64,000 bases of DNA from Jiella sonneratiae (GCF_017353515.1 NZ_JAFMPY010000014.1:101670-165669); one strand, 5' to 3'; positions 8,809 to 18,463 are shown, counted from the stretch's first letter. Notes: a model not told the origin generated them from the sequence alone. Program-made: numbers and translations.

Positions 8809-9660
8809 CTACGCCGCTCCCGCCTCATCGCCGCGGCGCAGCGGGTTTCGCGAATCCGGCCGCGCGCGCCGTTCCGCGACGATCTCGGCGAGGATCGACA
8901 GCGCGATCTCGTCCGGGGTGATCGCCGAAATGTCGAGCCCGGCGGGCGAACGGACCCGGTCGAGCTCCGCCGCGGCGACGCCGTTCGCCGCGAGGCGATC
9001 GCGCAGCGCCTGGAACTTTCGGCGGCTGCCGACGAAGGCGACGTAGGAGGGCTTTGCCGCGAGCGCCGCCGTCAGCGCCGCCTCGTCGCCCTTGCCCTGC
9101 GTCGCGACGACGACGTAGCGCCGCGACCCGCTCGCGCCGTCGAGATCGAAGCCGTCGCGTTTCCGCTCCACCGGCGGCATGCGCTCTTCCGAAAGACCCG
9201 GGGCGCAGAGCATCCGGAAAAAGCCGAGCCGTGCGGAGAGTTCGCACAAGGCGAGCGCCACCGGGCTCTCGCCGCAGACGACGAGTTCCGGCGGCGGGGC
9301 GACCGGCTCGACGAAGACGTCCATCGAGCCTTTGGACGGGCAGCGGCTGCGGGCGAAGCGGATGCCCTGGCTCTCCTCGCCATGCGACCGGCCCTCGGCG
9401 TTCAGCAGTTCCTCCGGCCGCAGGCTGACGAAGCGCGGCGTGCCGTCCGAGAGCGCCGCCTCGGCGGCCCGTGACACGGCGCCGCGGGCGCAGCCGCCAC
9501 CGATCCAACCCTCGGCGATCGTCCCGTCGCCGAGGACGAGAGCCTTGGCGCCGGGCTTGGCCGAAGTGGCGTCGACCGTGCGCACGACGGTGGCGATGGC
9601 GAAGGGAACGCCGGCGGCCCGCAGCGCCGCAGCCCGTTCATCGAAGGACGAGATCGTCAT
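8809..9660 (-). CDS. coxF: XdhC/CoxF-family molybdenum cofactor handling protein
   Basis: A 283-residue protein of the XdhC/CoxI family, which in xanthine and CO dehydrogenase systems loads or protects the molybdenum cofactor before insertion. The N-terminal XdhC domain has the family segment EGWIGGGCARGAVSRAA (residues about 50-68), and the C-terminal half has a Rossmann-like ELVVCGESPVALALCELSARLGF and VAFVGSRRKF. It is the last gene of the cox operon, ten bases after the coxE stop. ATG 9660 is chosen because MTISSF starts the conserved region. The order D-E-F matches the cox cluster of Oligotropha (Afipia) carboxidovorans. Confidence 0.82.
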   Translation of the reverse strand: MTISSFDERAAALRAAGVPFAIATVVRTVDATSAKPGAKALVLGDGTIAEGWIGGGCARGAVSRAAEAALSDGTPRFVSLRPEELLNAEGRSHGEESQGIRFARSRCPSKGSMDVFVEPVAPPPELVVCGESPVALALCELSARLGFFRMLCAPGLSEERMPPVERKRDGFDLDGASGSRRYVVVATQGKGDEAALTAALAAKPSYVAFVGSRRKFQALRDRLAANGVAAAELDRVRSPAGLDISAITPDEIALSILAEIVAERRARPDSRNPLRRGDEAGAA

Positions 9661-9670
9661 GACCGCCACC

Positions 9671-10858
9671 TCACAGCCGTGAAAATTCCGGTTCCAGCGC
9701 GGCGAGAGCGGCAAGCGTGTTCGCCGGCGCGAAGAGATCGAGGCTCGGCATCGCCGCCGCCATGCCGCGCGCCACCGGCGCGTAGCCGCGCCAGCCGGCG
9801 AGCGGGTTGAGCCAGACGATCCGGCAGCCGCGCCGCTTCAGCCGCCTCAGCGCCGCCGTCATCGCCTCCGGCGGGTCGGTGTCGTAGCCGTCCGACATGA
9901 CGATCACCACGCTGCGGGCATTGACGAGGCGGCGGGCATAGCTGCGCGCGAAACGGTCGAGATTGGCGGCGATCTTCGAGCCGCCGCCGAAGCCGTCGGA
10001 AATCAGCGTCAGCCGGTTCAGCGCCCGCAGCGGATCGTCGTCGCGCAGCGCCTCGGTGATCCGCACGAGGCGGGTGTGGAAGAGATAGGCGTCGGCCGTC
10101 TTCTCGCCGCGGATCAGCCCGGCGACGAAGGCGAGGAAGACCCGCGCATAGGCGGTCATCGACCCCGACACGTCGCAGAGGACGGTGAGCCGTACCGAGC
10201 GGTCGGGGCGCCTGCGGCGCGGCAGGTGCAGCGGCTCGCCGCCGGTCGAAAGGCTCCGGCGCACGACGCGGCGAAAGTCGATCGCCTCGCCGGCCCGGGC
10301 CGCGCGGCGGCGGCGCGAGCGGCGATCGCGGATCGCGGCGGCGAGCCGGCGCGCGAGCCTTTCGGCCGCGGCGACGTCCTCCGGCGCGACCAGTTCGCGC
10401 AGGTCCTGCCGCATCAGGTTCTGCACGCGGCTGGCGATCAGCCGGCCGGTCCCCTCCGCAGCGGTCTCGCCATCCTCGCGCCCGTCGTCCGGACCGTGGG
10501 CGCTGCCGGCGCTTTCGCTCCGCAAGCCGTCCGCCGCCTGCGACGAGCGGGTGTGCTGGCGCTCCTTGGCGGCTTCCTCGCGCACCACCTTCCGGCGGAC
10601 GCGGCCGTCACTCCGCCAATAGGCGTCGAAGAGGTCGTCGAACCGCGCCGCCTCGTCGGCAGAGCCCGTGCAGACGGCCTTCAGCGCAAGCCGCGCCTCG
10701 CGCGGGTCGGCGGCCGTCACCTCGACGAGGGCGCGCATCGCCGTCTCGGTCTCGGAAACGCCGAGCCGCAGGCCGTTGTCCCTCAGATGCGCCATGAAGC
10801 CGGCGAGGCGGGCGGCGGGCCCGGGATCGCGGGCGGCAAAGCGGGTGATCCGGCTCAT
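9671..10858 (-). CDS. coxE: CoxE-family VWA-domain protein
   Basis: A 395-residue protein with a C-terminal von Willebrand factor A domain. It carries the MIDAS motif in LCDVSGSMTAYARVF and a conserved VIVMSDGYDTDPPEAM. A charged Arg-rich region precedes it (IRDRRSRRRRAARAG). CoxE works with the AAA+ protein CoxD in forming the [CuSMoO2] centre of CO dehydrogenase. The start overlaps the coxD stop (ATGA), which shows translational coupling of the two partners. Length and order match known cox clusters. Confidence 0.88.
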   Translation of the reverse strand: MSRITRFAARDPGPAARLAGFMAHLRDNGLRLGVSETETAMRALVEVTAADPREARLALKAVCTGSADEAARFDDLFDAYWRSDGRVRRKVVREEAAKERQHTRSSQAADGLRSESAGSAHGPDDGREDGETAAEGTGRLIASRVQNLMRQDLRELVAPEDVAAAERLARRLAAAIRDRRSRRRRAARAGEAIDFRRVVRRSLSTGGEPLHLPRRRRPDRSVRLTVLCDVSGSMTAYARVFLAFVAGLIRGEKTADAYLFHTRLVRITEALRDDDPLRALNRLTLISDGFGGGSKIAANLDRFARSYARRLVNARSVVIVMSDGYDTDPPEAMTAALRRLKRRGCRIVWLNPLAGWRGYAPVARGMAAAMPSLDLFAPANTLAALAALEPEFSRL

Positions 10859-11733
10859 GCCGCCCTGCCCGCCAGCCGCTGCGCCACCTCGCTCGAAACC
10901 GCTGCGCGGTCGGCCTCGGTCTTCAGGAGGGTGACGAGCGTCGCCTGCAGCACCCGCGGATCGGCGGCGAGATCGTTGACGCCGAGGCCGACCAACGCCG
11001 CGGCGAAATCCAGCATCTCGGCGATGCCCGGCGTCTTCTCCAGCTCCTCCTTGCGCAGCGCCTGGACGAAGCCGACGATCTGCCCGGCGAGGGCCGGCTC
11101 GACCGCCGGGCATCGCGCCGCGAGGATCCGCAGTTCGCTCTCGCGGCTCGGAAAGTCGACATGGGCGTAGAGGCAGCGCCGGCGCAGCGCGTCGGAGAGC
11201 TCGCGCGTGCCGTTGGAGGTGAGGATGACGCGGGGAATGCTCGTCGCCGTGATGGTGCCGAGTTCGGGGACGGTGATCTGGAAGTCGGACAGGACCTCGA
11301 GGAGATAGGCTTCGAATTCCTCGTCGGCCCGGTCGATCTCGTCGATCAAAAGTACCGGCGGGGTCTCCTGCCGGATCGCCTGGAGCAGCGGCCGCTGCAG
11401 CAGGAACTCTTCGGAGAAGATCCGCCGCTCGACGCTGCGGCCGGTCTCGCCGCCTTCGGCCGCGGCGCGGATCGCCAGGAGCTGGCGCTGGTAGTTCCAT
11501 TCGTAGATGGCATGGGCGGCGTCGAGGCCCTCGTAGCACTGCAGCCGGATGAGCCGCGTCTTCTCGACGGCGGCGAGGGTCCGGGCGACTTCGGTCTTGC
11601 CGACCCCCGCCGCGCCTTCGAGCAGCAGCGGGCGGGAAAGCTTCAGGGCGATGAACAGCGCCATCGTCAGGTCCGCCGGGGCGATGTAGCCCTCGGCCGC
11701 GAGCGCGTCTTTCAACGATTCCCAGTCGGTCAT
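10855..11733 (-). CDS. coxD: CoxD, MoxR-type AAA+ ATPase
   Basis: A 292-residue AAA+ ATPase of the MoxR family. It has Walker A GAAGVGKT (residues 40-47), Walker B VLLIDEIDRAD, sensor 1 in RVILTSNGTRELSD and an arginine finger region in LRRRCLY. In the CO dehydrogenase system CoxD is the ATP-driven chaperone needed to sulfurate and copper-load the active site. It is separated from coxL by 137 bases containing two hairpins and is coupled to coxE by a 4-base overlap. Confidence 0.9.
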   Translation of the reverse strand: MTDWESLKDALAAEGYIAPADLTMALFIALKLSRPLLLEGAAGVGKTEVARTLAAVEKTRLIRLQCYEGLDAAHAIYEWNYQRQLLAIRAAAEGGETGRSVERRIFSEEFLLQRPLLQAIRQETPPVLLIDEIDRADEEFEAYLLEVLSDFQITVPELGTITATSIPRVILTSNGTRELSDALRRRCLYAHVDFPSRESELRILAARCPAVEPALAGQIVGFVQALRKEELEKTPGIAEMLDFAAALVGLGVNDLAADPRVLQATLVTLLKTEADRAAVSSEVAQRLAGRAA

Positions 11734-11777
11734 GGTCGGGCTGCTTTAGCCGCTCCTGGTGTGAAACGGGCGCCACG

Positions 11778-11844
11778 GCGAACCTCCACGGTTCGCGACG
11801 GCGCGCGTCGCGCTCGGCGCCTGCCCGCCGCGGCTCTGCCGCGG
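11778..11844 (-). other. Two stem-loops between coxL and coxD
   Basis: The 137-base gap between coxL and coxD holds two perfect inverted repeats: 7-bp arms GCGAACC/GGTTCGC at 11778-11796 and CCGCGGC/GCCGCGG with a 3-base loop at 11828-11844. Neither is followed by a U-run, so they look like mRNA processing or stabilising hairpins rather than terminators. Such hairpins could keep the structural subunits more abundant than the maturation proteins. Function is inferred. Confidence 0.5.
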
Positions 11845-11870
11845 CGAACCGTCTTCGGCGTCACCGCCCG

Positions 11871-14294
11871 TCACCCATGCAGGCCGAGATCGCGGGCGAT
11901 CTTCCAGATCCGCCAGTGGTCGTGCGGCATGTGCGACTGCCTCAGGCCGAAGGGGCGGAAGGCGTCGTGCACGGCGTTGGAAAAGGCCGGCACGCCCCCG
12001 ACGTTCGGGCTCTCGCCGACGCCCTTGGCCCCGATCGGATGGTGCGGGCTCGGCGTCTCGGTGAAGTCGGTGGTGTAGTGCGGCGTCTCCCATGCCGTCG
12101 GCAGGAAGAAATCCATCAAGGTGCCGGTCTTGACGTTGCCGATCTCGTCATAGGCGATCTCCTGGCCCATCGCGATCGCCAGCGCCTCGGTCAGGCCGCC
12201 ATGGACCTGGCCCTCGATCACCATCGGGTTGATCCGCGTGCCGCAGTCGTCGAGGGCGTAGAACTGCCGGATCTCGTGGACCCCGGTGTCGACGTCGATC
12301 TCCATGACGCAGACATAGGCTCCGAACGGGTAGGTCATGTTCGGCGGGTCGTAGTAGCTGACCGCCTCGAGGCCCGGCTCGACGCCCGGGATCGCCTGGT
12401 TGTAGGAGGCGAAGGCGATCTCCTTCATCGTCTTGAAGCGCTCGGGCGCGCCCTTGACCACGAAGCGGTCGACGTCCCATTCGAGGTCGCCGTCATGGAC
12501 TTCGAGGAGATAGGCGGCGATCATCTGGGCCTTCGCCCGGATCTTGCGGCCGGCCATGGCGGTCGCCGCGCCGGCGACCGGCGTCGAGCGCGAGCCGTAG
12601 GTGCCGAGACCGTAGGGCGCCGTGTCGGTGTCGCCCTCCTCGACGGTGATCGAATCCGCCGGCAGGCCGATCTCCGAGGCAAGGATCTGGGCGAAGGTGG
12701 TGGCATGGCCCTGGCCCTGGCTGATCGTGCCGAGCCGCGCCACGGCCGAGCCGGTCGGATGGATGCGGATTTCGCAACTGTCGAACATGCCCATGCCGAG
12801 GATGTCGCAGTTCTTGACCGGCCCGGCGCCGACGATCTCGGTGAAGTGGGTGAGCCCGATGCCGATCAGCTTTCGCGTCTCGCCGCGCCTGAACGCCTCG
12901 ACGCGCTCGGCCTGTTCCTTGCGCAGATCCGCGTAGCCGACGGCCTTCAGCGCCTTGTCCCAGGCGGTGTGGTAGTCGCCGGAATCGTATTCCCAGCCGA
13001 GGGCCGAATGATAGGGGAACTGCTCCTTGCGGATGAAGTTCTTCGCCCTGAGTTCGGCAGCGTCCATGCCGAGCTCGATCGCCAGCACCTCGATCATCCG
13101 CTCGATGAAATAGGCCGCCTCCGTGACCCGGAACGAGCAGCGATAGGCGACGCCGCCCGGCGCCTTGTTGGTGTAGACGCCGTCGACGCCGACATGGGCG
13201 ACGGGAATGTCGTAGGAGCCGGTGCAGATGTGGAAGAAGCCGGCCGGGAACTTGGACGGATCGGCGCAGGCGTCGAAGGCGCCGTGGTCGGCGGTGACGT
13301 GGCAGGAAAGGCCGGTGATCCTGCCGTCCTTCGTCGCCGCGATCTTCCCCTTCATCCAGTAGTCGCGGGCAAAGGCCGTGGCCGTCAGGTTCTCCATCCG
13401 GTCCTCGATCCACTTGACCGGCCGGCCGGTGACGATCGAGGCGACGATCGAGCAGACATAGCCCGGATAGACGCCGACCTTGTTGCCGAAACCGCCGCCG
13501 ATATCCGGCGAGATCACCCGGATCTTGTGCTCCTCGATGCCGGACAGCAGCGAGGCGACGGTGCGCACCACGTGCGGCGCCTGGAAGGTGCCGTGCACCG
13601 TCAGCTTGCCGTTGACCGTGTCCATCGAGGCGACGCAGCCGCAGGTCTCGAGCGGGCACGGATGGGTCCGGTGATAATAGACCATCTCCTCGGCGACGAC
13701 GTCGGCCGATGCGATCACCTCGTCGGTGGCGGCCTTGTCGCCGGCCTCCCACAGGAAGATGTGGTTGTGATGCCGGCGATCGCCGTGGGCGCCGGAGGTC
13801 CGGCCCTGAAGATCCTCGCGCAGCACCGGCGCGTCCGGCTGCAGCGCCTTGAACGGATCCGTCACCACGGGGAGTTCCTCGTAGTCGACGACGACGAGAT
13901 CCACCGCGTCGGCGGCGACGTAGCGGTCGGAGGCGACGACGAACGCGACCTCCTGGCCCTGGAACAGCACCTTGCCGTCGGCGAGCACCATCTGCTTGTC
14001 GCCGGCGAGCGTCGGCATCCAGTGGAGATTCAGCGGTGCCAGATCCTCCGCCGTCAGCACCGCGACGACGCCCGGCAGCGCCAGGGCGGCGCTCTTGTCC
14101 ACCGACTTCACCCGGGCGTGGGCGTAAGGGCTGCGCACGAAGTCGCCGTGCAGCATGCCGGGCAGCTTCAGATCGTCGACGTAATTGCCCTTGCCCTGCG
14201 TGAAGCGGACGTCCTCGACGCGCTTGCGCGAACAGCCGAGGCCCTTCAGCTTCTCCACCCGCTCCTCGCGGCTGATCGGCGCCATCTCGTTCAT
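11871..14294 (-). CDS. coxL: Aerobic carbon monoxide dehydrogenase large subunit (form I)
   Basis: The 807-residue molybdenum-copper catalytic subunit of aerobic CO dehydrogenase, which oxidises CO to CO2. The diagnostic form I active-site motif AYRCSFR is present at residues 383-389, with C386 as the copper-ligating cysteine. Other landmarks are the N-terminal [18 protein letters not shown], the molybdopterin region DIGGGFGNK and the C-terminal KGVGES holding the active-site glutamate. The length matches characterised form I CoxL (about 809 residues). It overlaps the coxS stop by 4 bases. The motif separates it from form II relatives (AYRGAGR), whose substrates are less certain. Confidence 0.96.
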   Translation of the reverse strand: MNEMAPISREERVEKLKGLGCSRKRVEDVRFTQGKGNYVDDLKLPGMLHGDFVRSPYAHARVKSVDKSAALALPGVVAVLTAEDLAPLNLHWMPTLAGDKQMVLADGKVLFQGQEVAFVVASDRYVAADAVDLVVVDYEELPVVTDPFKALQPDAPVLREDLQGRTSGAHGDRRHHNHIFLWEAGDKAATDEVIASADVVAEEMVYYHRTHPCPLETCGCVASMDTVNGKLTVHGTFQAPHVVRTVASLLSGIEEHKIRVISPDIGGGFGNKVGVYPGYVCSIVASIVTGRPVKWIEDRMENLTATAFARDYWMKGKIAATKDGRITGLSCHVTADHGAFDACADPSKFPAGFFHICTGSYDIPVAHVGVDGVYTNKAPGGVAYRCSFRVTEAAYFIERMIEVLAIELGMDAAELRAKNFIRKEQFPYHSALGWEYDSGDYHTAWDKALKAVGYADLRKEQAERVEAFRRGETRKLIGIGLTHFTEIVGAGPVKNCDILGMGMFDSCEIRIHPTGSAVARLGTISQGQGHATTFAQILASEIGLPADSITVEEGDTDTAPYGLGTYGSRSTPVAGAATAMAGRKIRAKAQMIAAYLLEVHDGDLEWDVDRFVVKGAPERFKTMKEIAFASYNQAIPGVEPGLEAVSYYDPPNMTYPFGAYVCVMEIDVDTGVHEIRQFYALDDCGTRINPMVIEGQVHGGLTEALAIAMGQEIAYDEIGNVKTGTLMDFFLPTAWETPHYTTDFTETPSPHHPIGAKGVGESPNVGGVPAFSNAVHDAFRPFGLRQSHMPHDHWRIWKIARDLGLHG

Positions 14295-14782
14295 TCTGCG
14301 GCCTCCCTGACGGCGTTCAACTCGGCGGCGGCGGCCATGATCGCCTTGACGATGTTCTGATAGCCGGTGCAGCGGCAGAGATTGCCGGCCATGCCGAAGC
14401 GCACCTCCTCCTCGCTGGGATTGGGGTTTTCCTGCAGGAAGCGGTGGGCGCGGGTGATCATGCCGGGCGTGCAGAAGCCGCATTGAAGGCCGTGATGCTC
14501 GCGGAAGGCCTGCTGCAGCACGCTGAGCCCGCCCGGCGCTCCCAGCCCCTCGATGGTGGTGACGTCGGCGCCGTCGGCCTGGGCGGCGAAGACCGTGCAG
14601 GACTTCACCGAGCGGCCGTCCATGTCGACGGTGCAGGCCCCGCAATGCGAGGTGTCGCAGCCGACATGCGGGCCGGTCAGTCCGAGCCTTTCGCGCAGCA
14701 CGTAAACGAGCAGTTCGCGCGGCTCGACGAGGAGCTCCGCCGCCTCGCCGTTGACCGTCAGCCTCAGTTGCATCTTCGCCAT
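14291..14782 (-). CDS. coxS: Carbon monoxide dehydrogenase small [2Fe-2S] subunit
   Basis: A 163-residue iron-sulfur subunit. The N-terminal plant-type [2Fe-2S] site uses C42, C47, C50 and C62 ([10 protein letters not shown] then SC), and the second all-helical site uses C101, C104, C136 and C138 (CGFC and CRC). It transfers electrons from the Mo centre in CoxL to FAD in CoxM. Length and motifs are those of the xanthine oxidase family small subunit. The gene follows coxM and overlaps coxL. Confidence 0.95.
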   Translation of the reverse strand: MAKMQLRLTVNGEAAELLVEPRELLVYVLRERLGLTGPHVGCDTSHCGACTVDMDGRSVKSCTVFAAQADGADVTTIEGLGAPGGLSVLQQAFREHHGLQCGFCTPGMITRAHRFLQENPNPSEEEVRFGMAGNLCRCTGYQNIVKAIMAAAAELNAVREAAE

Positions 14783-14892
14783 GGATCTCCTCCCGTGGAG
14801 CCGCCGGCCCAAGGCCCTGCGCCGCTCCGAATTGTCCGGTCGCGGCCTCCCGCCGGCCCGGCCGTTGCCGATCGCCGCCCGCCTGCGAAAGC

Positions 14893-15747
14893 TCAGGCGC
14901 GCGACCAGGCCCGCTCGATGGCGCGGCGGATGACCACGCCGGCGGCGTGGCGCTTGAACTCGGCCGGTCCGCGGTTGTCCGCCGTCGGCGCGATGTCGGC
15001 GAGCGCGGCCGCCACCGCCCTGCCGACATCCGCCGGGCCGCAGGCGCTCCCGACCAGCGCGTCGCCGGCGGCCTTCGACCAGACCGGGACGTCGGAAAGG
15101 TTGGTCATCGCGACGGAGGCGGCGCTGCAGGCCGTGCCGTCCTTCCGGATCGTCACCGCGGCGGCGGCCGTCGCATAGTCGCCGATCTTGCGCTTCTGCT
15201 TCTCGTAGGCATAGCCGCCGCCCGGCGCCGCGAAGTCGATGGCAACGAGGATCTCGTCGTCCTCGCGGGCGGTCACATAGGCGGCTTCGTAGAATTCGCG
15301 GGCCTTGACCGCGCGGCTGCCATTCGGCCCGACGAGGGAGAAACTGGCATCGAGGCACTGCATCAGCGCCGGCATGTCGTTGCCGGGATCGCCGTTGGCG
15401 ACGTTGCCGCCGATCGTGCCGACGGCGCGCACCTGCGGGTCGGCGATCTGCAGCGCCGTCTCGCGCAGGATCGGAGCGGCGCGGGCGAGCGCCGCATCGG
15501 CGATCAGTTCCTGCTGGGTCACCATGGCGCCGATCCGGACCGCCGCACCGTCGATGCGGATGCCCTTCAGGTCGGCGATCGCCCGGAGATCGACGAGATG
15601 GCCGATCGTCGCCATGCGCAGCTTCATCATCGGAACGAGGCTGTGGCCGCCGGCGATGACCCGCGCCTCGTCGCCGAACTCTTGGAGCGTCGCCAGCGCG
15701 GCCTGAAGGTCGGTCGGCCGGTGATATTCGAATGCCGCCGGAATCAT
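14893..15747 (-). CDS. coxM: Carbon monoxide dehydrogenase FAD-binding medium subunit
   Basis: A 284-residue FAD-binding subunit. It carries the two family FAD motifs [13 protein letters not shown] (residues about 32-44) and [14 protein letters not shown] (about 109-122), followed by the C-terminal CO dehydrogenase flavoprotein domain. It passes electrons to the respiratory chain. ATG 15747 starts at [11 protein letters not shown], the usual beginning of CoxM proteins. The gene opens the structural operon and is preceded by a 13-bp direct repeat and a palindromic intergenic element. Confidence 0.94.
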   Translation of the reverse strand: MIPAAFEYHRPTDLQAALATLQEFGDEARVIAGGHSLVPMMKLRMATIGHLVDLRAIADLKGIRIDGAAVRIGAMVTQQELIADAALARAAPILRETALQIADPQVRAVGTIGGNVANGDPGNDMPALMQCLDASFSLVGPNGSRAVKAREFYEAAYVTAREDDEILVAIDFAAPGGGYAYEKQKRKIGDYATAAAAVTIRKDGTACSAASVAMTNLSDVPVWSKAAGDALVGSACGPADVGRAVAAALADIAPTADNRGPAEFKRHAAGVVIRRAIERAWSRA

Positions 15748-15817
15748 GCTCGCGTCCTCCCTCGCTGCCGCGGTGCCGGGTTCCCCCCGGTCTCGCCGCC
15801 TTTCCGGAGTCATTCTA

Positions 15818-15826
15818 GGAAGGCGC
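15818..15826 (-). promoter_or_regulatory. Possible -10 region of coxM
   Basis: On the minus strand TAGAATGA lies about 70 bases before the coxM start, and the same eight bases occur about 100 bases before the coxC start (near 17583-17590). TAGAAT resembles a sigma-70 -10 box. No convincing -35 box is visible, so this is a weak call based on the shared sequence and position. Confidence 0.3.
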
Positions 15827-15870
15827 GCCTGCGTCCGCCGCACCCTCCTAACCAGCGGCGAGCGGCATTT

Positions 15871-15903
15871 CACGAGATGCGAAATGGCTGCACGAGATGC
15901 GAA
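15871..15903 (-). promoter_or_regulatory. Two 13-bp direct repeats upstream of coxM, candidate activator site
   Basis: The plus-strand 13-mer CACGAGATGCGAA occurs perfectly at 15871-15883 and 15891-15903, a period of exactly 20 bp, about 125-155 bp before coxM. Two direct repeats about two helical turns apart are the usual binding architecture of LytTR-domain regulators, and a LytTR protein is encoded directly upstream (16196-17479). Binding is inferred. The sequence itself does not closely match the published LytTR consensus. Confidence 0.5.
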
Positions 15904-16093
15904 GCCGGGCGTCTCGGCCATCGCCGGGCCTTGCGCAGGCGCCCGCCGCCATGGCGTTGACCGTTGTTTTTCAAAACGTTTTCCGGCCGCGGCCATGATG
16001 GCCATGACGGCCACGATGCCTGCGTGACCAAGGCGGCCCGACCTCCTCCGAGACCCCGCGGCTTCGCCCTGACGGCGCGGGGAAGGTCGGGCC
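15904..16093. other. Non-coding upstream part of the coxC-coxM gap
   Basis: The gap between coxC and coxM is 448 bases. Besides the direct repeats and the palindromic element, this stretch has an AT-rich patch around 15965-15982 with the palindrome AACGTT. It also has three near-copies of GGCCATGA/GGCCACGA at about 15990-16016. I see no convincing gene. It probably holds the coxM promoter region. Confidence 0.4.
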
Positions 16094-16199
16094 TCATACG
16101 AGATCCGCTCTATCAGACCGGGGCTCGTATCAAGCCCGCGCGGCGAATGAGCGTCTTTGTTTCCGGCATCGCGACGTGATCTGCCGGAAACCGTATCAG
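16094..16199. repeat. Palindromic intergenic repeat, family A copy 1 (RIME-like)
   Basis: A 106-bp copy of a dispersed element. Its ends form a near-perfect terminal inverted repeat (TCATACG and CGTATCAG). The first palindrome pairs TACGAG with CTCGTA. The second is a perfect 10-bp stem GTTTCCGGCA/TGCCGGAAAC. The inner stem CCGCTC/GAGCGG found in other copies is degraded here. Size, two-palindrome design and intergenic position match the RIME and Bru-RS classes described in rhizobia and Brucella. The coxC stop codon lies inside this copy. Confidence 0.9.
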
Positions 16200-17479
16200 A
16201 GGCCGAGGGCGTGACGGACGGCGGGCAGCCGGGAGCGGCTGACCGTCACCTTCCCGAGCGACAGGGTCTTTTCGAAGAAGCAGGTGCCGTTGTCCTTGTG
16301 CCGTTCGAATCCTGTCACGTGCCCGACATTGATCAGGTAGCTGCGATGGGCCCGCACGAAGTTCGGATCGGCCAGCCGGGTCTCGGCCTCGGAGATCGAC
16401 CAGGGACAGAAGAGCTGCTGGCCGCCGACATAGAGGATCGTGTAATGCCCCTCCGCCCGGATCGCGGCGATCGCCGCCCGGTCGACGAAGATCGTCCGCC
16501 CGTCCTTTTCGAAGGGAACCGCAACGGCCGGCCGGGCCTCCGCCGCCGCCGCCGGCTTCGAGGCTGCCTGCTCCGGCTCCTGCTGCGGCAGAAGGTCCAA
16601 GGCGATCGGCGCCGACCGGCCGTCGCCGACGGCCCCCGGAAGCGCGCCGAAGGCCGGCGCCGACACGCCCGCGAGAGCCGGCGCCGGCATCCGGCGCGAG
16701 GGGTCGGCGTCCTGCCCGCGATGGCGCCCGTCGTCTTCCCCTGCGTCTCGTCGAGCAGCGGCCGGATCGCCGTCCTCGGGCAAGAACGTCACCCCGGTGA
16801 GGAGGAACGCCCCGCAGATCACGAAGGCCGCCACGGTGACGATCATCGCCAGCGTCGCATTGTCGAGGAGGGGGCCGTCCGCCGCCCCCGCGGCGGCGTC
16901 GGAAAATCCGGTCCCGCCCATCGCGATGAAGTGCACGGCAAAGACCGAGGAGCCGAGACAGAGCGTGCCGAAGACGATGTTGCGGCGGCTGCGGTCGCTG
17001 TAGATCACCCAGAAGGACAGGGCGCCGAGCACCACCGAGGCCCCCCATGCGAGAAAAAGGCCGGGCGGCGAATAGACCGGCCGGCAGAGCTGGATGCCGG
17101 ACATGCCGATATAGTGCATCAAAGCGATGCCGAGGCCGACCATCGCGCCGGCGCCGAGGATCGTCGCCGGCGTTCGCGCCCTGAAGTGCATGACGAGCAG
17201 CGCCGCCCCGACGACGAGGATCGCCACCAGCGCCGAGACCAGCGTCGTCAGCGCGTCGTAGTAGAAGAGAACCGGCAGTTGCATCCCCAGCATGGCGACG
17301 AAATGCATCGACCAGATGCCGCCGCCGAGCGCGACCGCCGCCATGGTGACGTTCAGCTTGCGCTGCGGGCTGGGCAGCGCGCCGATCCCGTGCGTCAGCG
17401 ACAGGCCGGTGAAACTCGCCATCAGGGAAACCGCCAGCGAGGCGGCCACCAGATACGGGACATGCGTTTGCTCGAGCAC
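16196..17479 (-). CDS. coxC: CoxC/CoxH-type MHYT-LytTR sensor-regulator
   Basis: A 427-residue protein with an N-terminal membrane domain of about seven helices carrying three MHYT-type motifs (MHF 58-60, MHY 121-123, VHF 182-184). A low-complexity Ala/Pro linker follows (about 235-325), then a C-terminal LytTR DNA-binding domain (about 330-427; IRAEGHYTILYV and NFVRAHRSYLINVGHV). MHYT domains are proposed to sense CO, O2 or NO through metal bound by the motif residues. CoxC and CoxH of O. carboxidovorans have this same fusion, and coxC lies immediately upstream of coxM there as here. A membrane-anchored CO-responsive activator is the natural inference. Its TGA stop lies inside a repeat element. 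Confidence 0.85.
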   Translation of the reverse strand: MLEQTHVPYLVAASLAVSLMASFTGLSLTHGIGALPSPQRKLNVTMAAVALGGGIWSMHFVAMLGMQLPVLFYYDALTTLVSALVAILVVGAALLVMHFRARTPATILGAGAMVGLGIALMHYIGMSGIQLCRPVYSPPGLFLAWGASVVLGALSFWVIYSDRSRRNIVFGTLCLGSSVFAVHFIAMGGTGFSDAAAGAADGPLLDNATLAMIVTVAAFVICGAFLLTGVTFLPEDGDPAAARRDAGEDDGRHRGQDADPSRRMPAPALAGVSAPAFGALPGAVGDGRSAPIALDLLPQQEPEQAASKPAAAAEARPAVAVPFEKDGRTIFVDRAAIAAIRAEGHYTILYVGGQQLFCPWSISEAETRLADPNFVRAHRSYLINVGHVTGFERHKDNGTCFFEKTLSLGKVTVSRSRLPAVRHALGL

Positions 17480-17729
17480 GGTAAATCACGGCCTCCCGCC
17501 GCTGTTCGACCGATGTCTGTTCGAGAGCGGGACGCGGCGTGCGCCTCCCGCCTGACGGAAGGCCCACCCCTCCCGTCTCGACTCATTCTAACAGAACAGG
17601 GGCGCAGCAGGCCACCGCGTGCGATCGACCGCCGGAGCGGCTTCGCCTGTCGGAAAACCGCAATGCATTGTGCGCGTCCGGCCGCCGAACTCGGGCCGTC
17701 CGGGCGGCGCCGGGCCGGCGGGAACCGGC

Positions 17730-18392
17730 TCACACGAGGGTGGCAAGGATGGCGTAGGCGTCGTTGACGTCGCTGGTGATCGCGGCGCGGGCGGCCGTGC
17801 CGTCGCCCTTCGACATCGCCTCAAACAGCTTGGCGTGGTGATCGTTGGAGATCCGGAAGTTGCCGGATTCCCTGAGGAGATGGAAGAACGGGCTGACCTG
17901 CAGCCAGAGGCTTTCGATGATCGAGAACATCGTCGGCGAGCCGGACTGGCGGTAGACGGCGAAGTGAAACGCGTAGTTCGCCTCGACATACATCTTGGCG
18001 TCGGCCGCCGCCTCGCTCTCGACGAGCCGGCGATAGCGCCGGTCCATTTCGGCGATGAAGGCGTCGTCGACGTTGCCGGCCGCCCATTCGGCGGCGATCG
18101 GCTCGATCTCGAGACGCACCCGGCGCAGGTCGTCCAGCCGTTCGCGGGTGAGCTTCGGAACGCCGATCGTGCGGCCCGAGACGACAGTGAGCGCGCCCGC
18201 CGCCGTCAGCCGCGTCAGGGCTTCGCGCACCGGCATCGGGCTGACGCCGAAGGCGCTGGCGAGGCTCGCCACGGTGATCGATTCCCCCGGCGCGATGCCG
18301 CCCTGGAGGATCAGGTCGCAGAGCCGCGTGTAGACGCCCGTCTGAAGCGTTTCGCGCCTGAGCGGCACCACCTTGTCCTCGATTCTCGCCAT
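17730..18392 (-). CDS. GntR-family (FCD) transcriptional regulator
   Basis: A 220-residue regulator with an N-terminal winged helix (residues about 15-70; ESITVASLASAFGVSPMPVREALTRLTAAGAL contains the recognition helix VSPMPVREAL) and a C-terminal all-helical FCD ligand domain with metal-site histidines (FHFAVY, HHAKLFEAM). It is divergent from the sugar ABC operon, and a 24-bp palindrome lies between them. It most likely represses that operon until a sugar-derived ligand binds. ATG 18392 gives a normal-length N-terminus; ATG 18434 would add 14 residues. Confidence 0.88.
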   Translation of the reverse strand: MARIEDKVVPLRRETLQTGVYTRLCDLILQGGIAPGESITVASLASAFGVSPMPVREALTRLTAAGALTVVSGRTIGVPKLTRERLDDLRRVRLEIEPIAAEWAAGNVDDAFIAEMDRRYRRLVESEAAADAKMYVEANYAFHFAVYRQSGSPTMFSIIESLWLQVSPFFHLLRESGNFRISNDHHAKLFEAMSKGDGTAARAAITSDVNDAYAILATLV

Positions 18393-18463
18393 TGCCGATT
18401 CGTCACTCCACGGTTGCCTCGCCCCTGTCGTCATAGCCGGATTCGCCTGCCCGGTGAATGGCT

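Noticed and set aside
10076..11170. Plus-strand open frame opposite coxE and coxD
   Set aside because: Composition is typical of an antisense shadow; coxD and coxE have clear motifs on the other strand.
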